From Lucinisca nassula (lineage: Eukaryota; Mollusca; Bivalvia; Lucinida; Lucinidae): a stretch of 64,000 bases of DNA. The notes under the pieces were generated by a model. The model was not told the origin of the DNA, made no database searches, and worked only from the letters and a program-made list of their open reading frames with translations. Numbering within the stretch: the first letter of the stretch is position 1; the number at the start of each line of letters is the position of its first letter. The stretch lies in assembly GCA_963580285.1 (NCBI GenBank), contig OY757026.1, positions 68,511,396-68,575,395 on the forward strand. The letters run 5' to 3'. Made by a program: the position numbers and the translations under genes. Of this stretch, positions 55,759 through 64,000 are shown one piece after another.

Positions 55759-55983
55759 TTAACCCATTGCATGCAGGAAACCCCTAAAGGGGTACCTAAT
55801 GGCAAACAGTGTAGGCCCAGATCAGATGCCACAGAAGCGGCATCTGATTAGGGCCTACACTGTTTGCAAAAAGTTCAGGCAATTTCCAAATTTTTGAAGG
55901 AAACACAACCTGACACCCCTTAATTTTGAAATGGACTTGTGCTGTATACAAGTTGGAAGATTCCATTTTGTTCAAAGGGTTAA
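55759..55983. mobile_element. MITE-N copy
   Basis: TTAACCCATTGCATGCAGG start, TTCAAAGGGTTAA end, TTAA edges. Confidence 0.84.
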
Positions 55984-56146
55984 GAGATAGGTTGAGCCAA
56001 CTTTTAGGATCTCACAGGTCTTCCTGTAGGATTTCCTGTGCCCCAGCCCATTTGTTAAATAGACAATCTCACACAAATCATCATGAACAAGCCTTTGGTG
56101 AGTTTAATCATTTTGATATAAGAATGAATCACCCAAGTGTCACTGC

Positions 56147-56320
56147 TTTGGATTTTTGGTTTTACCACCCTTTCAAGATTATTTCACATACATTGTATTT
56201 TGAGCTTAGAATTGTTAATCGACCAAATGTGGGCAAAATCGGAGTACCTGGAAAAAACACCTAACCTTCCATTGCAGAACTTGGTGTCTCACCTGTGGTC
56301 CAAGCAAGGCTTAAACCACA
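56147..56320 (-). mobile_element. SINE-V, head-truncated
   Basis: CACCCTTTCAAGATTATTTC and CAGAACTTGGTGTCTCACC. Confidence 0.75.
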
Positions 56321-56485
56321 GAATGATCTTACCGTCATAGTATATAAGTGTGAGATATTAATTTCTTTTTATTATATGTCTATTTTTCTTTGAATTTTCT
56401 GTGTCATATACAATGTATGCTAGCACTGCTGGATTGTAATGTTATGTTTAACATACAGGAAAATTTGAAATCACGTTACACTACT

Positions 56486-57112
56486 GGAAGATTTTGTTTA
56501 ATTGATTTGAGGTTTAACGTCCCCATCAACACAGTATAGGTCATTTTGGAGACGTTGCTTCCAATTTTGTGTGACTTTTACCCGACATTGAGATGAAATG
56601 GAGATGGAGCGTGATAGCTCAGTGGTTAGTGCACTTGCCTCTGATGCTAGAGGTCCCGGGTTCGATCCCCGGCAGCGGCGATAAAATTTCTGTGTCCGAA
56701 CACGCTCCATTGGCATCATTTGCAGGGATGAATGTCATAAAGTGCACCGTCCTTCAGATCGGGACGTTAACTGAAGGCCCCCTGTGCAGGGAGAACCATC
56801 CCCTGTGCAGGTTAAAGACCCCTACTGTAATTACATGATTACTGTGTAGGCTTTCATCCTGCAAACCTGGAGTGTGTGTAATGTACACCTGCGGTAATGG
56901 TCAAATGTGACCGACGCAGTATCGGTAGACAGACAGACAGAAATGACATCTCAAGCCCTGTCGCCCAATGAAACCAATAGGGTTTATAATATAAGCATGG
57001 ACGGTCCGACTCGCACCACTTTGCCTGCGCAGGCTTAGATCCTCTAAGGAGTTTACCAGTACTTGTGTGCGGTCAGTTTCAGCTCTGCTTGGAAGCATCA
57101 TGCAGCCCATCT
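56486..57112 (-). mobile_element. SINE-A split by SINE-F
   Basis: 3' part to 56600, remainder from 56940; GAAATG on both sides of the insert. Confidence 0.85.
56601..56939 (+). mobile_element. SINE-F with tRNA head and ACAG tail
   Basis: Head GATAGCTCAGTGGTTAGTGC and GGGTTCGATCCCCGG, a 250-bp body, tail (ACAG)n. Only copy here. Confidence 0.85.
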
Positions 57113-57184
57113 TTTTCTGAAAGACAATAACAAGTTAACTTATTATGGACAAGAGTAGACTTAGCCATATTTCTCCACTCAATA

Positions 57185-57447
57185 GATTGGGCTGCATTAA
57201 CTGTGGTTCTGTGCAGGACTGAAACCAACCGGATTTGATTAATTGGTAAAGCCACTTCGAAAATCTAAGCCTCAGCAGCCCTGGAAAAGTGGTGAACATC
57301 GGACCGTTCCTTAAACCCTGGAGGTTTCTTTGGGTGGTATACGGCTTCAGATGTCATTTGATAAAAGTCCCACAAAACTGAAAGCAATGCCCTCCAAAAC
57401 GACCTAAATAGTGTTGATAGGACATAAAACCTCAACATAAAGAAACA
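57185..57447 (+). mobile_element. Old SINE-A copy
   Basis: Diverged like the 20627 copy; both share GGTTTCTTTGG(A/G)TGGTA, so they form a subfamily. Confidence 0.7.
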
Positions 57448-57504
57448 AATTATCAAATAGTTAGTCTCTGATTTCTTCAAAAATAAAACTACTTCAGAAA
57501 TAGC

Positions 57505-57810
57505 ACCCATCGGGGCTTGAAGAAATAGAAGAGCTGCATGATGCTTCCACGCAGAGCTGAAAACGACAGCACACGATTACGAGTACGATTACTCGTAAAC
57601 AGCTTAGAGGATCTAAGCCTGCCCAGGCAAAGCGGTGCGAGTCAGCCCATGCTTATAAACACCATTGGTTTCATTGGGAGACAGGGCTTGAGATGTCATT
57701 TCATCTCAATGTCGGGTAAAAGTTCCACAAAATTGGAAGCAACGTCTCCAAAATGACCTATACAGTGTTGACGGGGACGTTAAACCTCAAATCAAAGAAA
57801 CAAACAAAGC
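57505..57810 (+). mobile_element. SINE-A with target duplication
   Basis: CTTCAGAAATAGC at 57492-57504 and 57811-57823. Confidence 0.92.
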
Positions 57811-58052
57811 TTCAGAAATAGCTTGTATCTCTATACATGGAAAGGTCATTCTTTGTCAGTAACAGACAGTTTGGAAAGGTCAAATATTAAATATTCCATC
57901 TGTTAATAAGGATATTCCTTTAAGAGGTATTAAGCTTTCCCAATACAGACTTCCCCTGGGCCCTTCTCATTCCAGGTTTTTGACACCAGCAGATCAATGA
58001 CACTCTTGAAGAGATAGATTGCACCCGGGCATGGGAATTCATGCCTGATTCT
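57811..58052. other. Unassigned
   Basis: No feature recognised. Confidence 0.35.
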
Positions 58053-58102
58053 GACCAATAAGGACTCAGATAAGCCTGCATGGAACTGAGTCCTTATTGG
58101 TC
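58053..58102. repeat. Perfect 17-bp inverted repeat
   Basis: GACCAATAAGGACTCAG and its exact inverse, 16-nt loop. Each arm holds a CCAAT box. Not linked to a known family here. Confidence 0.8.
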
Positions 58103-58370
58103 GCCTGTAGCATCTGAACTATATAAAGAGCAATATAAGGAGTTCAGCTTTGCCCCAAACCTGAGGTTAATGCAGAGGCTCTGCTGAATCTTAAGTGTTT
58201 GAATGTGACCATTAATAGGTTTTGTGGTGGCATGGTCACCTCCTTTGAACAATGACAGGATCATTTCAATAATCATCTAAAATATTGGGACATTTAAGGG
58301 GCTTTAAAGAAGCAAAAATGTGTCTTCTGACATGCACCTGGTAAAGACTCAAGTCCATCTGTGCATGTCA

Positions 58371-58492
58371 CTCACTCACTCACCAATCACTCACATACAC
58401 CCTTGAACTTTCTCTCTGTCCACTCACTTCTTCACCATTCACACACATTTTAACATCCCTCTCTCTCTCTCTAACATGGTCTCTGTGTCTGA

Positions 58493-58559
<67 letters not shown>

Positions 58560-58731
58560 GTTTTCATTCACTCTGACACCTTCACTTTCTCACTCACTCA
58601 CTCACTTGTTCACCAATAACTCACAATCACCCTCACTTTCTCCTCACTCTCTCACCCACTTGTTCACCAATCACCCACACACATCCTCACTCACACATCT
58701 ACTCACTCAATCAATCAATCAACCAATCAAC

Positions 58732-58769
<38 letters not shown>

Positions 58770-58860
58770 CTCACTCACTCGCTCACTCACTCACTCACTC
58801 ACACACACGCAGTCACTCACTCACTCACTCACTCAATCACATTGTACAGTCTTCCCTGAC
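58371..58860. repeat. CACT / CT / CAAT simple repeats
   Basis: (CT)n at 58497-58554, then (ACTC)n and (AATC)n runs to about 58835. Confidence 0.95.
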
Positions 58861-59334
58861 TGTCATAATAATTCAGAAGCTTCATTTAACTCACCAGTCA
58901 TAATTATTGTCAGTGTTTTCATTAACTAGGATCAGCCATTAAAAATGACAATTTCTTGGATATTTAAGTTTTTCCAATATTTACACAAACTCATGGATAA
59001 GTACTTTTCAGTTTCATTCAAAATGGAACTGTATCCCAGGTGGAAATAAAATATCATTTATTCCTTTAATCAATGAAGGTAAACAAAGTGGTACAGTAAC
59101 TAGGAGCTCTCAAGAGAGAGATTCTGGTCTTTATATGTTTTTCTTCAGCAACTTAAGTATAAGTACATTTCTTTCATTTTATAATTTCATGTATATTTTC
59201 AGGTAAACATAAATCTCTTTATAACAGTGTTCACTATATCTAAAATTTCAAGTCTCTAAGCTACCGCAGTGTTAGAAATTAACTTTTGTTTTGCAAGCAG
59301 CAAGTTGTTGCTACTTGGTCTGGAAGTAGGTAGC
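58861..59334. other. Unassigned
   Basis: AT-rich; no feature recognised. Confidence 0.35.
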
Positions 59335-59348
59335 AAAAGACGTCTACT

Positions 59349-59654
59349 ACGGCCCCCACCCATCCAGCTTGAAGAAATAGATGGGCTGCATGATGCTTCC
59401 ACGCAGAGCTGAAACCGACCCGCACACGAGTACTGGTAAACCGCTTAGAGGATCTAAGCCTGGGCCCAGGCAAAGCGGTGAGAGTGTCGGACCATCCATG
59501 CTTATAAACCCTATTGGTTCCATTGGGCGGCAGGGCTTGAGATGTCAATTCATCTCAATGTCGGGTAAAAGTCCCACAAAATTGGAAGCAACATCTCCAA
59601 AATGACCCATACAGTGTTGACAGGGATGTTAAACCTCAAATCAAACAAACAAAC
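59349..59654 (+). mobile_element. SINE-A with target duplication
   Basis: AAAAGRCGTCTACT at 59335-59348 and 59655-59668, one mismatch. Confidence 0.91.
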
Positions 59655-59859
59655 AAAAGGCGTCTACTTGGCAGCAAAATGTGTCATTCCAGTAGGAGCC
59701 CTACTTCCCATAGACTAACCCTACATGCACTAAACATGTTTCGCTGATGACATTTTCAAAGATTTTGTCTTATTTCCTGAAGTGTCAAGCTTTTACTGAT
59801 GCTGTTAAACAATGAAAAAAAAAAACAGTCTGAGGGACACCCAAATCCCCTGCCGCTCT

Positions 59860-60405
59860 TTAATAACAAGGTTCAACCTTGTGACCTTCACCTGTGACCT
59901 TGACCTTGAGTTAGCATGGTTTATTTATGGGTTCTGCCCATCAGCTCACTGAGGCGGGTATTTGACCAAAGATTATTGAAAATCCTTCCAGGGGTATAGG
60001 AGATATGGAACAGACACAAAATTCAAAGTTTTAAACTCATGACCTTCAAATGTGAACTTGACCTTATGTCAGCATGGTTCATTTATGGGTTCTGCATATC
60101 AGCTCACTGAGGGGGATAATTGACCAAAGTTTAATGAGAATCCTTGCAGGGGGAAAAGGAGATATGGAACGGAGACAAAATTCAAAGTTTCAAATTCTTG
60201 ACAATCAAATGTGACCTTGATTCGGCATGGTTCATTTATGGGTTCTGCACATCAGCTCACTGAAAAGAATATTTGACCAAAGTTTAATGAAAATCTATCA
60301 AAGGGTTCAGGAGATACGGAGAGGACAAGAAAGTGTTAGGGACAGACAGATGGACAGATGGAAGCCATTCTAATAATCCATACTCTGCTTTGCAGCAGGG
60401 AATTA
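59860..60405. repeat. Three about 155-bp tandem units
   Basis: GCATGGTTYATTTATGGGTT at about 59914, 60072 and 60225, each with ATCAGCTCACTGA. Ends with GACAGATGGACAGATGG. Confidence 0.88.
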
Positions 60406-60524
60406 ACAAACAACATTTGCTCATAACACTTCAAGTTAGTAATATTTGGGCCAATAGTTATCATGACTTTTCCATTTTTGTTACCAACTGTGTTCAGTAC
60501 TGTTAATTTTGAACCCTGTACTGT

Positions 60525-60712
60525 AAAAATCCTAAAAATTATGACACCTACAGGAGTTGCTATAATTCTCCAAAATTTAAATAAAATTTAATTCATGATC
60601 CTCCAAAACGGTCAGACAGAATGGCAAACATTGTAGATCCTGGTCAGACTGCTCCTTCAGGAGGCGGCCTGATCAGACTGCTGCTTCAGGAGGCGGGACT
60701 ATAGCTAGTCTG
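60525..60712. mobile_element. MITE-C, right-truncated
   Basis: CTGTAAAAATCCTAAAAATT start; CTGCTCCTTCAGGAGG is duplicated near the break. Confidence 0.7.
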
Positions 60713-61397
60713 GCCCCAAAAACATGTGCACTCCACACTCTCTGCTGAATTTCTTGTTTCCAAAGGATAACAATTTTATAGAACATATATCTCTACCATC
60801 AATGCATTGCATCATAATGGGGATGAAATAGCATCACCTAGAATGATAGGATTTTTTCTTCCTCTCTGATAACGTAAATTAAATCTTCATTTAGCGGACA
60901 ACAAAAGAACGTAAAATCGTTACTTCACCCGTATCGGATTTGTAACTATTAATCAATAGCAAAAGCAAACAGCTCGCAACCGAATTAGGACCTTTTATTG
61001 GAAAGGACACTCAGCATGCAGCATTGTGCCACACTGCAAGCTTGTAATTGCCGATAAGTCGTCAGCCTTTTATGGCGCTACTTGACTCCGTAGCTCGTCT
61101 GTCTTCATCAATTTGACACATCAGGAAACTGTGTAGGAAATGGACAGAATTTTAAGGGATGACATTCTTCAGGACTGGAAGTAATTAGAAGATGAATTAG
61201 TTGACTCTGCTGACAAAATAATGAAACTGCAGACAAGGACAATGGGATGAACTGTGAACAGACCCGAAAACCAAATTAAGACATCAAAATAAAGCAGACA
61301 AATATTTGTTAGGGAAATACTGTAATGCATGCAGGTCCTTTGTATTGGGACAGATAGACCTAAGCAAATGGTAAGACAGGCTTGCAAGGCATATAAC
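60713..61397. other. Non-repetitive island
   Basis: No family from this window matches it. Contains TTTTATGGC and TAATTG motifs seen at homeodomain sites. Candidate conserved non-coding DNA, by exclusion only. Confidence 0.35.
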
Positions 61398-61593
61398 TTA
61401 ACCATTTTGTACCCGAAACTCCAAAACGGGTACCCTGGCAAACAGTGCAGGCCCAGATCAGACGCCGCAGAATGCGGCGTCTAATCAGGGCCTACACTGT
61501 TTGCAAAAAGTTAAGCCTCTTTCCAAACAAATTTTGAAGAAAACACAATCTGAAAACCCTAAATTTTGAAATGGACTCCTCTATCAATTACAA
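61398..61593. mobile_element. MITE-N, truncated by LINE fragment
   Basis: TTAACCATTTTGTACCCGAA start, GACGCCGCAGAATGCGGCGTC hairpin, right end missing. Confidence 0.82.
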
Positions 61594-61652
61594 TTCCTGA
61601 TGTATGAATGTCATTTGACGTGTCACCAGTAACAATTCTGATTCTGATTCAA
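61594..61652 (+). mobile_element. Second LINE 3' end fragment
   Basis: Contains GTCACCAGTAACA followed by repeats of ATTCTG, as in the 3' end of the LINE at 40.5-41.3 kb. It is about 60 bp long with no coding part: a severely 5'-truncated copy. Confidence 0.7.
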
Positions 61653-61674
61653 TTAGGGGTTTACTTTTGCTCCT

Positions 61675-61812
61675 TTTCCTTAAAATGTTGTCTGTTTATG
61701 TCGTCGTCTGCTGAATTTTTTTTTAATGTTTCAAACATATTTTTGTATACAGGCAAACAGTTTGGACCCAGATAGAAGGACTGCTCGCTGTATAATCTGG
61801 ATCCACACTTTT
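61675..61812. mobile_element. MITE-D fragment
   Basis: GTTGTCTGTTTATGTCGTCG and GGCAAACAGTTTGGACCCAG. Confidence 0.68.
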
Positions 61813-61813
61813 T

Positions 61814-62025
61814 TTAACCCTGATCTTGCTGAATATTCATTTAAGCCACACCCATTTCTGTCTATCAACCAATCAAATTACTTGATGTAATTTATTGCTA
61901 CAAATTCATAAACTGATTGCCAAACAGTGCAGATTCTGATCAGATGGCTTCTTCAGAAGCCATCTGATCAGGATCTACACTGTTTGCAAAGATAGGGGTT
62001 GTCGTGAACAGCACGATAAGGGCTA
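61814..62025. mobile_element. MITE-P copy
   Basis: TTAACCCTGATCTTGCTGA start; TGGCTTCTTCAGAAGCCA hairpin. Confidence 0.85.
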
Positions 62026-62438
62026 AAAGTAACTAAGACTCTTTTTCTGAGGGAAATTTGTATCCGTTTATGGGAAAGTGAACAGGGTCATCAGAGTCCC
62101 ATGCGCAGTCAAGTGAATTAAGACATAATTTCCGAACCAACTTCCATGATTTCAGACAACCACGGACCTTTACCAGACTGATCTTGAAAAGCATTTGGGA
62201 ATCGTAACCTCACTTGGATCAAATGAATGCCATCAAAAATATTCTAAGCAATTCTTAGTTTATTGCCCAGCTCCGACAACCATTATGCCTGTCTTCTGTT
62301 TTATCAGAAAAGAAAAGTCTCTCATTTGCATCCTGATTCGGATTGATTATTCAGGAATTTCCCAACTGAACTTTTGCGCATCAATCTAATGACATACATC
62401 ACAGACCATCACCTCAGCACCATCATGAGGGGGAAGTT
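62026..62438. other. Non-repetitive island
   Basis: No match within the window; includes an octamer ATTTGCAT at 62326. No splice-bounded exon convincing. Confidence 0.35.
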
Positions 62439-62506
62439 TTAACCCATTGTATACTAGTGGACTCTTCCATTGCTATATGTTGGACAAGTCCATTTGTCAT
62501 ATAGAT
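62439..62506. mobile_element. MITE-T left-end fragment
   Basis: TTAACCCATTGTATACTAGT through GTCCATTTGTCATATAG. Confidence 0.75.
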
Positions 62507-62759
62507 GAGTTTAGGACGCCACCAGTCGCTAAGGAAATGCTATCCCACGATTCCATATTTTTGCGCATGCGCAGTTTTGTGTGGCAAAAGATAAACCGTT
62601 ATTCAGACTGAACCTATAGCAGTTATTAATTTCTTTGAATTTGACCATTTTAAATAGAGCGTAAGGTAAAGGTGACGTATGGCTTGCGTCAATGTGGCAT
62701 CCAACTGATATTGGCTGACAATTGGGTAAGACCTGCTAGCCTTACAACAGTTAAGGGTT

Positions 62760-62930
62760 GAAGGGAGTGCTCTTATTCCTTCTGTTTCCACACTTTCATT
62801 CATTTTCCTCTTTCTCCTCTGTCCTTTACTTTAACCTACAATCTCTTCTATATTTTTCTCCCTTTCTCTGGGAGACGAGACAAAATTACCCACATTGGTT
62901 GACGTGTCGTTAAACCCCAAACAATTAATA
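62760..62930 (+). mobile_element. SINE-W copy
   Basis: TTCCTCTTTCTCCTCTGTCC body, end GTCGTTAAACCCCAAACAAT. Confidence 0.75.
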
Positions 62931-63004
62931 ATCGCATAATTAACTGAGAATGGTCGTGTCATGTTGCGCTAATCGCCAGACAAACGATGGGACAGTGAAG
63001 ATGA

Positions 63005-63307
63005 TTGGTTGGTTGGTTGAATTGTGGTTTAATATCCTCATCAACATTATTTAATTCATTTTGGACACGTTGCTTCCAGTTGTGTGGGACTTTTACCCGA
63101 CAATGAGATGAAATGACATCTCAAGCCCTGACGCCTAATGGAACCAAAAGGCTTATATGCATTTGACGGTCTGACTCACATCACTTTGCCTGGGCAATTT
63201 TAGTCCATCTATACGGTTTACCAGTACCCATGTGTGGTCAGTTTCAACTCTGCGTGGAAGCACCATGCAGCCCAATCTATTTCTCCAAGCCCCGATGGGC
63301 GGGACGA
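63005..63307 (-). mobile_element. SINE-A with target duplication
   Basis: GACAGTGAAGATGA at 62991-63004 and 63308-63321. Confidence 0.92.
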
Positions 63308-63351
63308 GACAGTGAAGATGAATCGAAAGATTACCAGCCTGACATGTGGGT

Positions 63352-63594
63352 GAGCTGAAACGGACCCGCACACGAGTACTGGTAAACCGCTTAGAGGATA
63401 TAAGCCTGCCCAGGCAAAGCGGTGCGAGTCGGCCCGTCCATGTTAATAAACCCTTTTGGTTTCATTGGGTGGCTGGGCTTGAGATGTCATTTCATCACAA
63501 AGTCGGGTAAAAAGTCCCACAAAATTGGAAGCAACGTCTCCAAAATGACCTTTTCATTGTTGACGGGGACGTTAAACCTGAAATCAAACAAATC
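63352..63594 (+). mobile_element. SINE-A, 5'-truncated
   Basis: Begins at the GAGCTGAAACGGACC region; ends ACCTGAAATCAAACAAATC. Confidence 0.83.
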
Positions 63595-63673
63595 AACATG
63601 TGCGTGATAAAGATCAATCGTTTACAACCAGTAATAGGGTTGTTTGAATATTGAAATTCGCCGTGTCCGCGAC

Positions 63674-63968
63674 CCCCGCCCATCGAGGCTTGAAGAAATA
63701 GATGGGCTGCATGATGCTTCCACGCAGAGCTGAAACCAACGCACAGGAGTACTGGTAAACCAATTAGAGGATCTAAGACAGCCCAGACAAAACTGTGCGA
63801 ATCGGACCCTCCATGCTTATATACCGTATTGGTTTCATTGGGCGGCAGGGCTTGAGATGTCATTTCATCTCGATATTAGGTAAAAGTCCCACAGAATTGG
63901 TAGCAACGTCTCCAAAATGACCTATAGTGTTGAGGGGGATGTTAAATCTCAAAACAAACAAACAAATC
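63674..63968 (+). mobile_element. SINE-A copy
   Basis: Complete copy, tail AAACAAACAAACAA. Confidence 0.87.
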
Positions 63969-63969
63969 A

Positions 63970-64000
63970 GCGTCCCCGTTAAAACTATTTTGGGTCATTT
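63970..64000 (-). mobile_element. SINE-A start, cut by window edge
   Basis: GTCCCCGTTAAAACTATTTT resembles the minus-strand start of SINE-A. Confidence 0.55.

Noticed and set aside
56605..56680. Apparent tRNA gene with GGTTCGATCCCC box B
   Set aside because: Head of SINE-F inserted in SINE-A; no independent acceptor stem and an ACAG tail follows.
58558..58929. 123-codon frame rich in Ser, His, Thr, Leu
   Set aside because: Pure translation of CACT and AATC simple repeats.

Overview
This is eukaryotic intron and intergenic DNA, most likely from a bivalve mollusc. The evidence is a nuclear split gene, very dense short retroposons with V-SINE style tRNA heads, hundreds-of-bp MITEs, and several kb-scale minisatellites. 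No bacterial gene, rRNA, genuine tRNA or CRISPR array is present. The species call is an inference from repeat style.

Coding content is small. On the minus strand three in-phase (phase 1-1) exons each encode one LDL-receptor class A module: 19783-19631, 5650-5522 and 3249-3103. Their splice sites are consensus, the modules join in frame, and the last two match the layout of the first two ligand-binding repeats of LRP1, so I read them as the N-terminal part of an LRP1-like endocytic receptor with a 14 kb intron. A decayed partial duplicate of the third exon lies beside it. The only other protein relic is the C-terminal part of a jockey/CR1-type LINE reverse transcriptase (41303-40575, minus).

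Everything else is repeats. Labels are mine. SINE-A is about 300 bp, has at least 24 copies and a CAAA tail, and 10 copies have visible 11-14 bp target duplications. SINE-V, G, M, H and F have tRNA-like heads or relics of them; SINE-E has an ATT tail; SINE-W is pyrimidine rich. MITE-P, T, N, D and S have TTAA ends (piggyBac-like), MITE-C has TACC/GGTA ends, and MITE-Q, R and U are further inverted-repeat families. P, T, N, C and D carry the same kind of central hairpin despite unrelated ends. Larger elements include Helitron-like copies (3421, 23189, 28332), a PIF/Harbinger-like element (21956), a Mutator-like element with long TIRs (43817), two TA-insertion elements (19970, 32226) and a long foldback element full of TTCNNGAA motifs (35143).

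Layout: 0-3 kb, SINE-A, MITE-C, a 53-bp minisatellite and a foldback element against exon 3. 3-6 kb, exons 3 and 2 and a 146-bp minisatellite. 6-11 kb, MITEs and SINEs. 11.5-15.7 kb, a 58-63 bp satellite with 354-bp higher-order repeats, flanked by direct copies of MITE-T. 16-20 kb, MITEs and exon 1. 20-34 kb, deeply nested transposons and a roughly 0.9 kb tandem duplication. 34-46 kb, foldback, LINE, long-TIR and Mutator-like elements. 46-64 kb, MITE/SINE mosaics, a CATCATAATG-type array, CT/CACT simple repeats and two non-repetitive islands (60.7-61.4 and 62.0-62.4 kb) that are the best places to look for conserved regulatory DNA.

Because many families occur as uninterrupted copies elsewhere in the same window, several nested insertions can be resolved to the base by comparing filled and empty sites.
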